From Bacillus sp. FJAT-29937 (GTDB lineage Bacteria; Bacillota; Bacilli; Bacillales; Cytobacillaceae), in NCBI RefSeq assembly GCF_001509555.1, contig NZ_LMAS01000001.1, positions 342,971 through 406,970 on the forward strand: a stretch of DNA of 64,000 bases. The letters are read 5' to 3'. The notes beneath the pieces are model-generated. The model did no database searches. It saw only the letters and a program-made list of their open reading frames with translations, and had not been told where the DNA came from. Shown here piece after piece: positions 35,529 through 43,453 of this stretch (position 1 is its first letter; each line of letters opens with the position of its first letter). The position numbers and the translations under genes are program-made.

Positions 35529-35625
35529 TGGCGGGACTGCCTGGGAATCGAACCCAGCTGACCACGCACGGTGGTCACAGATAGTTTTGAAGACTACGGA
35601 GGACACCAGTACCCCAATCAGCCCC
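35529..35625 (-). tRNA. selC: Selenocysteine tRNA (anticodon UCA)
   Basis: A 97-base gene with encoded CCA. Features: acceptor stem GGGGCTGA with GCAGTCCC (seven pairs plus one A-G), anticodon stem GTAGT/ACTAT around loop CTTCAAA with anticodon TCA, a long variable arm of seven pairs (TGACCAC/GTGGTCA), T-stem CTGGG/CCCAG around TTCGATT, and discriminator G. The very long variable arm and UCA anticodon mark tRNA-Sec. It complements selB in this window. Confidence 0.95.
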
Positions 35626-35641
35626 AGTATTGGACATGTTC

Positions 35642-35670
35642 ATTATAGTATTTTAAAATATTTTGAGCAA
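35642..35670 (-). promoter_or_regulatory. Promoter of the selenocysteine tRNA
   Basis: TTGCTC (35665-35670) and TATAAT (35642-35647) with a 17-base spacer. The start would lie about ten bases before the mature 5' end. Confidence 0.75.
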
Positions 35671-35766
35671 GGAAATAATCTGTATATTATATTGATCACT
35701 TAACTTGTAAGCAATCTGACAAGCGATTATAATAAAATGAGTATAATTATTTGAAGGTGAGTATAA

Positions 35767-36192
35767 ATGCTTAGTGGATGGTTTTTGTGGTTTATTCTGT
35801 TCTGGGTTGTAGTTCTGACAGGTTCTTTTGCCATTGGCGGCTTCTTTATGTTTCGGAAATTCCTGAAAAAGATGCCTAAGGAAGACGGAAAATCGGATAT
35901 GGATTGGGAAGAATATTATGTGAATGAATCTAGGCATCTTTGGAATCAAGAAGGAAAAAACTTGCTTGAAGATCTTGTGAGTCCTGTACCCGAACTTTTC
36001 CGTGATGTAGCAAGGCAAAAAATTGCAGGAAAAATAGGTGAACTTGCGATAAAGGAAAGGGTTTCTTCAATCAATGAGGATTTAATAATAAGAGGATATA
36101 TTGTTGCAACACCAAAACGTGATCATAAATTTTTAAGAAAAAGATTAGTTGAAAAAGAAATAAATATGACTCCGTACGAGCATTTATTTTAA
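35767..36192 (+). CDS. yneK: YneK-like DUF2621 protein
   Basis: A 141-residue protein with one N-terminal membrane helix (WFLWFILFWVVVLTGSFAIGGFFMF) and a cytosolic domain (MDWEEYYVNESRHLWNQEGKNLLEDLVSPVPELF) typical of DUF2621. Its place next to ccdC-yneI-ccdA matches B. subtilis yneK. Function is unknown. It has its own terminator. Confidence 0.88.
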   Translation: MLSGWFLWFILFWVVVLTGSFAIGGFFMFRKFLKKMPKEDGKSDMDWEEYYVNESRHLWNQEGKNLLEDLVSPVPELFRDVARQKIAGKIGELAIKERVSSINEDLIIRGYIVATPKRDHKFLRKRLVEKEINMTPYEHLF

Positions 36193-36213
36193 CCATTCTC
36201 AAAGGGAATGGTT
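36191..36213 (+). terminator. Terminator of yneK
   Basis: Eight-base stem AACCATTC / GAATGGTT overlapping the stop codon, followed by TTAATA. Confidence 0.7.
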
Positions 36214-36227
36214 TTAATAATACAAAA

Positions 36228-36253
36228 GCCACAGATTTTCACGAATCTGCGGC
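36228..36253 (-). terminator. Terminator of ccdC
   Basis: Ten-base stem (one G-U) GCCGCAGATT / AATCTGTGGC read on the minus strand, followed by TTTTGTATT. Confidence 0.82.
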
Positions 36254-36274
36254 CTTTATATTTTTATTTTCAAT

Positions 36275-36742
36275 TTATAAACTTAATTTACGCTGCAATT
36301 TACGAAAGTCCAAATACATCGCAACTCTCCACGGAACGATCATCCCAAACGCTAGTATCCAGAACATACCGCTTAGCTCCCCAAGGTCGATGGAAGAACT
36401 CAAAACCAATTTACCAGCAATTCTAAGTGTGAGTAAACCAATTAAGATAAAGACAAATGCCTTTGACCGCTTTAAATATATTTGATTTTCCCTTATTTCA
36501 AATTTAGAGGTTTTTATTAGCAGGATAGAAAATAACATCCCTACTAAAGTAGCTTCTAAGATTTCAAGGGGAGTTACTCTAAAATACGGAAAAATAAACA
36601 TAAGGGCACCAGTGCTCATGAAAATAGGCGGCAAAATTATTTTTTTGGCTGAAGCTGGTTTTTTAGCTGCCTTCATACGGAGAAACATGGCAAATATCGC
36701 CATGCCAATGGCGCCAATTGATGAAACAATGACCATATCCAT
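36275..36742 (-). CDS. ccdC: CcdC/YneJ membrane protein
   Basis: A 155-residue protein with four to five hydrophobic segments and the family's KPASAKKIILPPIFMSTGALMF motif. It belongs to the ccdA-yneI-ccdC group of Bacillus; its function is not established and in B. subtilis it is dispensable for cytochrome c biogenesis. The start ATG 36742 has AAGGGA upstream. Confidence 0.88.
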   Translation of the reverse strand: MDMVIVSSIGAIGMAIFAMFLRMKAAKKPASAKKIILPPIFMSTGALMFIFPYFRVTPLEILEATLVGMLFSILLIKTSKFEIRENQIYLKRSKAFVFILIGLLTLRIAGKLVLSSSIDLGELSGMFWILAFGMIVPWRVAMYLDFRKLQRKLSL

Positions 36743-36826
36743 AGTTTTACATCCCTTACATATTGGTGATTTCTTATTTTATTATATCGTAATTCTTTAT
36801 TAGAAGGAATGAAAAGACATCAAAAC

Positions 36827-36873
36827 TGCCTCTGTTTAATCCGAACTCGTCTAGATCGGATTAAACAGAGGCA
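36827..36873 (-). terminator. Long perfect hairpin after yneI
   Basis: An 18-base perfect inverted repeat (36827-36844 / 36856-36873) with an eleven-base loop. On the minus strand it follows the yneI stop by 15 bases and is trailed by TTTTGATG. It is a strong terminator separating yneI from ccdC. Confidence 0.85.
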
Positions 36874-36888
36874 GCAAGTGCTTACGGG

Positions 36889-37248
36889 TTAACTTAAGAC
36901 TCTACTTACGGCCTCTAGAACACGACCTTCATCAAACGGCTTTACAATAAAATCCTTTGCACCTAATTCGATCGCCTCTACAACCATCTTTTGTTGTCCC
37001 ATTGCAGAACACATGATAACTTTTGCACTTGGGTATTGCTTTTTAATTTCCTTCACAGCATCAAGTCCGCTCATTTCAGGCATTGTAATATCCATCGTAA
37101 CTAAATCTGGTAATAAATCCTCATATAGTTGAACCGCTTCTTTGCCGTTTTCCCCTTCGCCAACAATCTCATGGTTCGCTTTTTTTAAAATCGTGGATAA
37201 TGTTATCCTCATAAACTTTGCATCATCAACAATTAGTATTCTTGCCAT
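36889..37248 (-). CDS. yneI: Single-domain response regulator (YneI/CcdB)
   Basis: A 119-residue CheY-like receiver alone, without an output domain. The acidic pocket (LIVDDAKFMR), the phosphoryl Asp in LVTMDITMP, the Ser/Thr in MCSAMGQ and the Lys in FIVKPF are intact. It follows ccdA on the same strand as in B. subtilis; a role in cytochrome c biogenesis is not needed there. The cognate kinase is unknown. Confidence 0.9.
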   Translation of the reverse strand: MARILIVDDAKFMRITLSTILKKANHEIVGEGENGKEAVQLYEDLLPDLVTMDITMPEMSGLDAVKEIKKQYPSAKVIMCSAMGQQKMVVEAIELGAKDFIVKPFDEGRVLEAVSRVLS

Positions 37249-37452
37249 CGCTGTTTCCCCCTCGACAACTACATTAGGAAGTTTTATCTAATAATTTCTG
37301 CTATATATTTGGATTTATGAACTCTATTAGATTTCATTTAAGCTAGATTATTTTTATTCTAAGAAAGAACATACTATAAAATATATCTAAAATTGTGTGA
37401 AATTTCAATTTAAAGAGACCGACAAATTTCGCCCGTCATTAAAAGTTTTTGG

Positions 37453-38163
37453 TTAAAAACCAGTAAATCCTCCGAATAATGGTGATAGTATGGCAATGAT
37501 TTTCGTCATCCAGTCAAAAAACAAGACAATACCCATTACCATCATAATGTAACCGCCTACTTTTACAATAAAGAGACTGTTCTTTCTAATCCACTTAAGC
37601 TTCCCAATAAAGAAAGATAGGACAAAAAATGGAACAGCAAAACCGAGAATATAGGCAAACATATAAATCATAGCTGAATTAGGATTTGAAACCGCAAGTG
37701 AGAAAACGGCACCAAGTATTGGACCCGTGCATGGAGTCCAGCCTGCAGCAAATGCCATTCCAATTAATATTGACCCTAATAGTCCTGAAGGGCGGTTTTT
37801 AAACTCAAATCTTCTTTCCTTCATTAAAAACTCCGGTTTAAGAAAACCGACAACCATTAAACCAAAGAAGAAGATAAAGATGGCGCCAATTTGTCTGATC
37901 AAATCTTGATAATCCGTAAAGAAAGTTCCAACAAATGAAGTACTGAAACCAATCGCTATAAAAATAAGCGAAAATCCGATTAAGAAAAACAATGTATGCA
38001 ACATGCTTCGCCTTTGGAGCATGGCATTTTCTTCTTTAAGTTCACCAACAGACATACCTGTTATGTAAGATAAAAAAGCTGGATACAAGGGCAAGCAGCA
38101 TGGTGAAATAAAGCTTAAAAATCCGGCTCCTAACGCAATGAACACATTTAAATCAGCCATCAT
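37453..38163 (-). CDS. ccdA: Cytochrome c biogenesis protein CcdA
   Basis: Polytopic thiol-disulfide carrier (DsbD membrane-domain type) that sends reducing power across the membrane for haem ligation to apocytochrome c and spore-cortex thiol proteins. Six hydrophobic helices are in 236 residues. The redox cysteines are in [11 protein letters not shown] (helix 1) and [11 protein letters not shown] (helix 4). Two tandem ATGs (38163 and 38160) follow AGGAG; the second has better spacing. Confidence 0.93.
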   Translation of the reverse strand: MMADLNVFIALGAGFLSFISPCCLPLYPAFLSYITGMSVGELKEENAMLQRRSMLHTLFFLIGFSLIFIAIGFSTSFVGTFFTDYQDLIRQIGAIFIFFFGLMVVGFLKPEFLMKERRFEFKNRPSGLLGSILIGMAFAAGWTPCTGPILGAVFSLAVSNPNSAMIYMFAYILGFAVPFFVLSFFIGKLKWIRKNSLFIVKVGGYIMMVMGIVLFFDWMTKIIAILSPLFGGFTGF

Positions 38164-38218
38164 AACATCTCCTGTTCAAAACGATTCATTATTCATTCTA
38201 ACAAATGTTAGTAGGAAA

Positions 38219-38233
38219 TGATAATGATTAGAT
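38219..38233 (-). promoter_or_regulatory. Fur/PerR-like 7-1-7 motif upstream of ccdA
   Basis: TGATAATGATTAGAT matches 11 of 14 positions of the Fur-type TGATAAT-N-ATTATCA. It lies 56 bases before the ccdA start, inside the divergent ccdA / Spo0E spacer (38164-38455), which holds no other gene. Confidence 0.3.
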
Positions 38234-38455
38234 TTGAACAATTTGTGTCTCTCTTCTAAAATTCTCTATAAAAAGATAAAATAATTTATTTATTACAGAA
38301 CTTTCTTTTGAATTTATTCCCAAAATTAGCTATACTATAGCATATGTTAACAAAATTTGTTTTAATCTATCATGTTTTTACATTTCTAGAAACAACAAGT
38401 TCGTTGGAAATGCTGTTTCTCTTCTCCTTATAACGATCTGAAAGGATAACTGGAT

Positions 38456-38626
38456 GTGTCTAACAAAGATTTACTCAATTTAATTGAACAGAAAAGACTT
38501 GAACTGATACAAGTGGCGATGAAAAACGGCTTAGCTTCATCCACGGCCATCAGATATAGCCAAGAACTTGATCTTTTGCTGAACGAGTATCACAGAAATT
38601 ATAGTAAAAAAATACCCACACATTAA
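38456..38626 (+). CDS. Spo0E-like aspartyl-phosphate phosphatase
   Basis: A 56-residue protein starting at GTG 38456 behind AAAGGA, with the helical-hairpin Spo0E family pattern: LIEQKRLELIQVAMKNGL, then the signature SQELDLLLNEYH. Such proteins dephosphorylate Spo0A-P and delay sporulation. It lies next to ccdA, where B. subtilis has ynzD, so it may be the orthologue. Confidence 0.88.
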   Translation: MSNKDLLNLIEQKRLELIQVAMKNGLASSTAIRYSQELDLLLNEYHRNYSKKIPTH

Positions 38627-38631
38627 AATAA

Positions 38632-38658
38632 CCAGCTAGGTAAACATACCTGAGCTGG
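38632..38658 (+). terminator. Terminator of the Spo0E-like gene
   Basis: Stem CCAGCTAGGT / ACCTGAGCTGG with one mismatch and a loop AAACAT, followed by ATTTTCTTTTTTT. Confidence 0.85.
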
Positions 38659-38792
38659 ATTTTCTTTTTTTGTATAAAAACTAAATTGCCGTTGGATTTA
38701 TTGAACAAGCCTTGATGTACGGAGTAATCACCAGCGCAGAGAAATGAAGCCAACGACATTTAATTCTAGATTGGGAGCAGACGCTCAAGGAC

Positions 38793-40586
38793 TTAAACGA
38801 CATCTCCCACTTTTTCTCCTGAACTGTTTTGCAATAAATACATTTTATGATATAAACCTTGTTTTGCTAGAAGCTCTTGATGGTTTCCTCTTTCGACAAT
38901 TTCACCTTGATGGAGAACGAGGATTAACTCAGCATCTTGGATCGTTGACAGACGATGGGCAATAGCAATTGTCGTTCTCCCTTTTCGCATTTTCTCTAAT
39001 GCAAACTGTATCGCTTCTTCTGTTTCTGTATCAATATTAGCGGTTGCTTCATCTAATACAAGTATTTTTGGGTTTGCGGCAATCGTTCTAGCAAATGCGA
39101 TTAGCTGTCTTTGTCCACTTGAGAAGGTAGACCCTCTTTCTACTACCTGATGATTATAGCCATCCTCTAATTTTTCAATGAAAGCATGAGCCTGAACAAA
39201 TTGGGCTGCATCCTCAATTTCTTGATCACTTAGTTCATGGTTATGAAGACGAATATTATCTTTTATCGTACCGAAAAAAAGGAATGGATCCTGAAGAACT
39301 AATCCCATTCTAATCCTTAGCTCTTCCTTGCTATAGGATTTGATTGACTCTCCATCAATCAAAATCTCCCCTCTTTCAAATTCATAGAAACGCATCATGA
39401 GATTAATGATTGAGCTCTTTCCACTTCCGGTGTGCCCTATTAAGGCAACCGTTTCTCCTGGTTTAGCTGTAAAGGAGATATTCTTCAAAACGTCTCTCTT
39501 TCCATCATAAGAAAAGCTTACATTGCGGAATTCAATTTCCCCATCCAAGATTTTCTTATTCGCATCCCCCTGCTGTTCAGGGGCAAGCTCTGTTTCATCA
39601 ACAAGCATAAATACTCTCGATGCAGCGACAATAGCCTGCTGGTACATAGAAAGTCTCATCATCATTTGATTAACAGGCTCAAAGAAACGATCTAAATAAC
39701 TAATAAATGCATAGATAACTCCGATTTCGATTGGGCTGTTGAATGAAGTGATGCCGAAAAAGCTTAATATCATGATCAATGCAAAAACATAGACTAAATC
39801 AATAGCTGGCCGTAATAACAGACTATCAATTTTAATATTTTTCATCCCTGCTTGATAGTGCTTTTCATTAATGTTTCCAAATTCCTCTCTAAGCCGTTTT
39901 TCTTGGCGGAAAACTTGAATGATCGACATGCCTTGCAATGATTCACTTAATTTCGCATTAAGCTCGCTCAGTCTCTCCCTCATATCCTGATAAAAAATGG
40001 AGCTATATTTTCTATAAGTCTGCATGATATAGAATAGAACTGGCAGGATTATTAAACAAAATAGAGCAAGTTTCACATTTAAGACAAACATGGCAATGAA
40101 AATACCGACTAAAAGGAATGCCCCTTGAATGAACGTTACGATCACACTCACAAACATATCCTTTATTGCTTCTGTATCATTGGTTACCCTTGAGACGATA
40201 CTTCCAGCAGGTGTTTTATCGAAATACTTTAGACCAAGCTTCTGAACCTTAGTAAAAACGTCTACACGAAGCTGTTGAATGATCTTTAAGGCAATTTCCT
40301 GAAATTTCAGCAATTGAAAATAAGAGACAAGCACATTCATAATTTGAATCCCCATAAAGGCTGCCCCTAATACAAATATAGGTTCAAATGCTAAATTTCG
40401 CGGTCCTAAATGGTCATCAATGAAAATTTTAATCAATATTGGTCCTAGAATATCGCCAATTGTTGTGATTAGTAGCAAACTAAAGGCTAGGACCATTGTT
40501 TTCATATGGGGCTTTGTGTAGGACAGAAGACGAAAAAGTATCTTCCTCTGTTCCTTTCCTTCTATTCCCTTTGTTTTTTCCATCAT
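38793..40586 (-). CDS. ABC multidrug exporter half-transporter (YheH/BmrD-like)
   Basis: A 597-residue fused membrane-ATPase half-transporter: six helices (residues ~30-320) and an ATPase domain with Walker A GHTGSGKSS, Q-loop VLQDPFLF, Walker B ILVLDEAT and H-loop AHRLST. The signature motif is FSSGQRQ, not the canonical LSGGQ, while catalytic Glu is kept. The partner upstream has the opposite defects, so the pair should form a heterodimer with one degenerate site. It starts one base after the partner's stop. B. subtilis BmrD is longer. Confidence 0.9.
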   Translation of the reverse strand: MMEKTKGIEGKEQRKILFRLLSYTKPHMKTMVLAFSLLLITTIGDILGPILIKIFIDDHLGPRNLAFEPIFVLGAAFMGIQIMNVLVSYFQLLKFQEIALKIIQQLRVDVFTKVQKLGLKYFDKTPAGSIVSRVTNDTEAIKDMFVSVIVTFIQGAFLLVGIFIAMFVLNVKLALFCLIILPVLFYIMQTYRKYSSIFYQDMRERLSELNAKLSESLQGMSIIQVFRQEKRLREEFGNINEKHYQAGMKNIKIDSLLLRPAIDLVYVFALIMILSFFGITSFNSPIEIGVIYAFISYLDRFFEPVNQMMMRLSMYQQAIVAASRVFMLVDETELAPEQQGDANKKILDGEIEFRNVSFSYDGKRDVLKNISFTAKPGETVALIGHTGSGKSSIINLMMRFYEFERGEILIDGESIKSYSKEELRIRMGLVLQDPFLFFGTIKDNIRLHNHELSDQEIEDAAQFVQAHAFIEKLEDGYNHQVVERGSTFSSGQRQLIAFARTIAANPKILVLDEATANIDTETEEAIQFALEKMRKGRTTIAIAHRLSTIQDAELILVLHQGEIVERGNHQELLAKQGLYHKMYLLQNSSGEKVGDVV

Positions 40587-40587
40587 C

Positions 40588-42336
40588 CTAACCCCCCTGC
40601 TCTACCAATTCTTCTAGCTGCTGTTGTAAATACATCTCTTTATACCAGCCGTTCTCGTTCATTAACTGCTCATGAGTGCCCCGTTGGACAATTTCCCCAT
40701 TGTCAAGAACAATTATAAGATTTGCATGCTGAATGGCACTTAAACGATGGGCAGTAATTATCGTTGTCTTCCCTTTACGTTCTTGTCTTAAGGCAGATAA
40801 AATCGCTTCCTCCGTTTTGGCATCAACAGCCGACAATGAATCATCCAGTATCAATACCTCAGGCTGCATTAATAACGCCCGAGCAATGGAGATGCGCTGT
40901 TTTTGCCCGCCAGAAAGAGATACTCCACGTTCACCGACAACTGTATTATAGCTATCTGAAAACTGTAAAATGTCGTCATGAATATTTGCTAGCCTTGCAG
41001 CAGCATAAATCTCTTCTATATCTGCATGCGGCTTTGTAAAAGCAATATTTTCAGCAATGGTTGCCGAAAATAAAAAATGATCCTGTGGTACATAACCAAT
41101 GGCTTCTCTTAGCTTTTCAATTTGAAAATGATTTAATGGGTTTCCGGCAAACATAATAGTGCCTTCATACCCTTCAAATTCACGAATCAATAATTTTAAC
41201 AGAGTTGTTTTCCCCGCACCTGTTCTACCGACAACCCCTAACGTTTCTCCTCTATTCAGAGTAAAATGGATGTCCTTCAATAAAGGCATTTTATCTTCCG
41301 GATATGTAAAAGTAGAAAGGTTAAATTCAATATCCCCACTTGGAACCGTTTCTAGAGCGTCAGGAAGATCATAAATATCAACCTTTTCCGATAGGAGTGA
41401 GGTAACGCGATCATTTGAGGCACGCCCTCTTTCAACAATATTAAAGAGCCAGCCAAATGCCAGCATTGGCCAAATAAGCAGTCCCAAATAGGTCGTAAAC
41501 GAGACTAACTCTCCTATAGTCATCTCTCCATTAAGAACATATTTTGCACCAAAGGCAATAGACAGGAAAAAGGAAATGCCTACTATTATTGAGATGGTCG
41601 GATCGAATAATGAATCGATTCTAGCAACTGAGACGTTCTTTTGAACGACATCTTCAGATTGCTTCTTAAAATCCTCAATGTCTTCTTTCTCTTGGCCAAA
41701 TGTTTTAATCACTTTAATCCCTGTAACACTTTCCTGTGTTTTATCATTTAAAGCTGAAAATGCTTCCTGTGCCTTATGAAAGCGCTTATGAAGCATCGTT
41801 CCGTACCAGCTCGTTAAAATCGCCATGAGGGGCATCGGAATTAAGCTGATTAAAGTAAGTTTCCAGCTAATTGTTGCTGCCATGGCAATAATTACAAATC
41901 CTCCAGTTGCCAATGAATCCACAAGTGTCAATACACCTACTCCGGCCGTTTGCTGAATAGCTTGAAGATCATTTGTTGCGTGTGCCATCAAATCACCGAC
42001 CCGCTTCTTTTGATAGAAGGATTGGGACATATTTGTGAAATGATGATAGAGTCTATTCCTTAATAGTTTCGATAGTTTAACAGCTGAGCCAAAAATCATG
42101 ATACGCCAATAATATCGTAAAATGTACATGAGAAGGGCTGAACCTATTAACGCACCTAATAATTGAATGAGGTTGTTCCAAGTTAAAGTTTGATCCTTAA
42201 TATGATCAACAAAAATACCTATCACTTTAGGAGGAACAAGCTGCAGCAAAGCTACAAGCAATAACATTAGGATTCCTATTAAATAAGCTTTTTTCTCTTG
42301 TTTAAAAAACCACATTAAATCTAAGAACACTCTCAT
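40588..42336 (-). CDS. ABC multidrug exporter half-transporter (YheI/BmrC-like)
   Basis: A 582-residue half-transporter (six helices, residues ~15-310; ATPase domain to the end). Walker A GRTGAGKTT and the signature LSGGQKQR are canonical, but Walker B reads LILDDSLSAVD, with Asp in place of the catalytic Glu. That is the usual mark of the non-catalytic half in heterodimeric exporters such as BmrCD. It lies in one operon with the YheH-like gene. The start ATG has GGAGGA upstream. Confidence 0.9.
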   Translation of the reverse strand: MRVFLDLMWFFKQEKKAYLIGILMLLLVALLQLVPPKVIGIFVDHIKDQTLTWNNLIQLLGALIGSALLMYILRYYWRIMIFGSAVKLSKLLRNRLYHHFTNMSQSFYQKKRVGDLMAHATNDLQAIQQTAGVGVLTLVDSLATGGFVIIAMAATISWKLTLISLIPMPLMAILTSWYGTMLHKRFHKAQEAFSALNDKTQESVTGIKVIKTFGQEKEDIEDFKKQSEDVVQKNVSVARIDSLFDPTISIIVGISFFLSIAFGAKYVLNGEMTIGELVSFTTYLGLLIWPMLAFGWLFNIVERGRASNDRVTSLLSEKVDIYDLPDALETVPSGDIEFNLSTFTYPEDKMPLLKDIHFTLNRGETLGVVGRTGAGKTTLLKLLIREFEGYEGTIMFAGNPLNHFQIEKLREAIGYVPQDHFLFSATIAENIAFTKPHADIEEIYAAARLANIHDDILQFSDSYNTVVGERGVSLSGGQKQRISIARALLMQPEVLILDDSLSAVDAKTEEAILSALRQERKGKTTIITAHRLSAIQHANLIIVLDNGEIVQRGTHEQLMNENGWYKEMYLQQQLEELVEQGG

Positions 42337-42383
42337 CTCTTTAGTCCTCCAGGATTGAAAAAACTGAATCTAGGTTGTACCTG

Positions 42384-42422
42384 TCAAAAGGCATCCAGTG
42401 AAAGAAAATAATTGCCTTTTGA
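42384..42422 (-). repeat. Inverted repeat in the leader of the ABC exporter operon
   Basis: Ten-base perfect arms TCAAAAGGCA (42384-42393) and TGCCTTTTGA (42413-42422) with a 19-base loop, 50 bases before the start codon. There is no T-run, so it is an operator or a leader hairpin rather than a terminator. B. subtilis bmrCD has an attenuator leader (bmrB); no leader peptide is evident here. Confidence 0.5.
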
Positions 42423-42506
42423 GCTTGATGCTTTAGCTTAAATAGTGTATCAAATATTACAAAAAATAGGAAGATTTATATAATGTGAATTTTAGTACAT
42501 AAAAAA

Positions 42507-42524
42507 GCACCCATTACTGAGTGC
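42507..42524 (-). terminator. Terminator of yneF
   Basis: Seven-base stem with one G-U (GCACTCA-GTAA-TGGGTGC on the minus strand), followed by six T. Confidence 0.88.
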
Positions 42525-42534
42525 CCGTCCACCA

Positions 42535-42747
42535 TTATTTTGTTTGTTTATTCATGGCTGCCATCATTTGATTAATTTTCTTTTGCGATGGCTTTTGTCC
42601 CATCTGCATCATCATCATTTTTAACATTTGTTCATTAATTGGCGGATTTTTCTTTAAATAGCTCATCATATATTTTCGAGCAATGAAAAATCCTAGTGCT
42701 ACGCCAGCAAGAAGTGCCAGAATACCAACTAGAATATAAGTCCACAT
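42535..42747 (-). CDS. yneF: YneF (UPF0154) small membrane protein
   Basis: A 70-residue protein with one N-terminal helix ([21 protein letters not shown]) and a Met/Lys-rich tail ([17 protein letters not shown]) that is diagnostic of UPF0154. It is located beside sirA as in B. subtilis. Function is unknown. Confidence 0.92.
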   Translation of the reverse strand: MWTYILVGILALLAGVALGFFIARKYMMSYLKKNPPINEQMLKMMMMQMGQKPSQKKINQMMAAMNKQTK

Positions 42748-42834
42748 TCAAATTTCCTCCTTCATGTTGTCTACAATACAGTGTACTAAACCAAAGGCTA
42801 TTATACAATATTTGCTTTACGATTTTATCATATT

Positions 42835-43272
42835 TTAAACTAATTTTCTTTCCTTAATTGGTTTTAGCCAACCGTAACGATGATGTTCGATATCAATTGC
42901 CAGAAAAGATGACTCGCTTTTTCTAAGCACCTCAAAAAAGATTGTCTCCGCATCATAATTCCCACTTGCTTCTAATACTAAACAGCGGTCTTTTATCTCT
43001 AGTTTGGCACTGCTTCTTTTTCCCATTTCTATATAATATAACCCTTTATTAGTTAAAAAATCTTTATTTCGATACATCTGCTGGTTAATATATTGATGAA
43101 GTTTTAATCCCGGTATCGGCTTTGTTATAAATTGAATTTGTTTAGCCAGTATGGATTCCATAGTACCAGCCGCGTGCTCGAATTCTTGAAATAACTGAAA
43201 AAACATTCTCTCCCTGCCAAAATAATGGGAGGCAAATTCATCTTCAATTAAATATAACTGATAGGATCTCAT
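42835..43272 (-). CDS. sirA: Sporulation inhibitor of replication SirA
   Basis: SirA (YneE) binds DnaA domain I and blocks new rounds of replication when sporulation starts. I choose ATG 43272 (MRSYQLYLIEDEFASHYFG), behind AAGGAGAGG, giving 145 residues. The open frame runs on to 43320 without a ribosome site. Matching marks are the aromatic N-terminal region, and HRYGWLKP at the end. It sits between tkt and yneF, the B. subtilis order. Confidence 0.88.
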   Translation of the reverse strand: MRSYQLYLIEDEFASHYFGRERMFFQLFQEFEHAAGTMESILAKQIQFITKPIPGLKLHQYINQQMYRNKDFLTNKGLYYIEMGKRSSAKLEIKDRCLVLEASGNYDAETIFFEVLRKSESSFLAIDIEHHRYGWLKPIKERKLV

Positions 43273-43417
43273 CCAAACCTCTCCTTCCGGGACAACCCAC
43301 TTTCCTCTCATTATAATCATATTGTTTTGAACATTGTGTCTTAAATCGTCAAAAACATCCTCTTATTTTGTCGAAACAAAGAAATTTTAGAAAATAACAG
43401 CTTTTAATGACAAAAAA

Positions 43418-43438
43418 GAAGAGCAGCTAGTGCTCTTC
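43418..43438 (-). terminator. Terminator of tkt
   Basis: Eight-base perfect stem GAAGAGCA / TGCTCTTC with a five-base loop, followed on the minus strand by TTTTTTG. Confidence 0.88.
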
Positions 43439-43453
43439 CTCATCGTATAAATT

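Noticed and set aside
18680-35640. Direct repeat of the tRNA-Sec 3' end at the far end of the eut cluster (att sites)
   Set aside because: I searched by eye around 18.7-18.8 kb for the GGCAGTCCCGCCA end and found no copy, and there is no integrase gene.
35653-36018. A 121-codon minus-strand frame opposite yneK
   Set aside because: Shadow of yneK and overlaps the tRNA-Sec promoter; no ribosome site.
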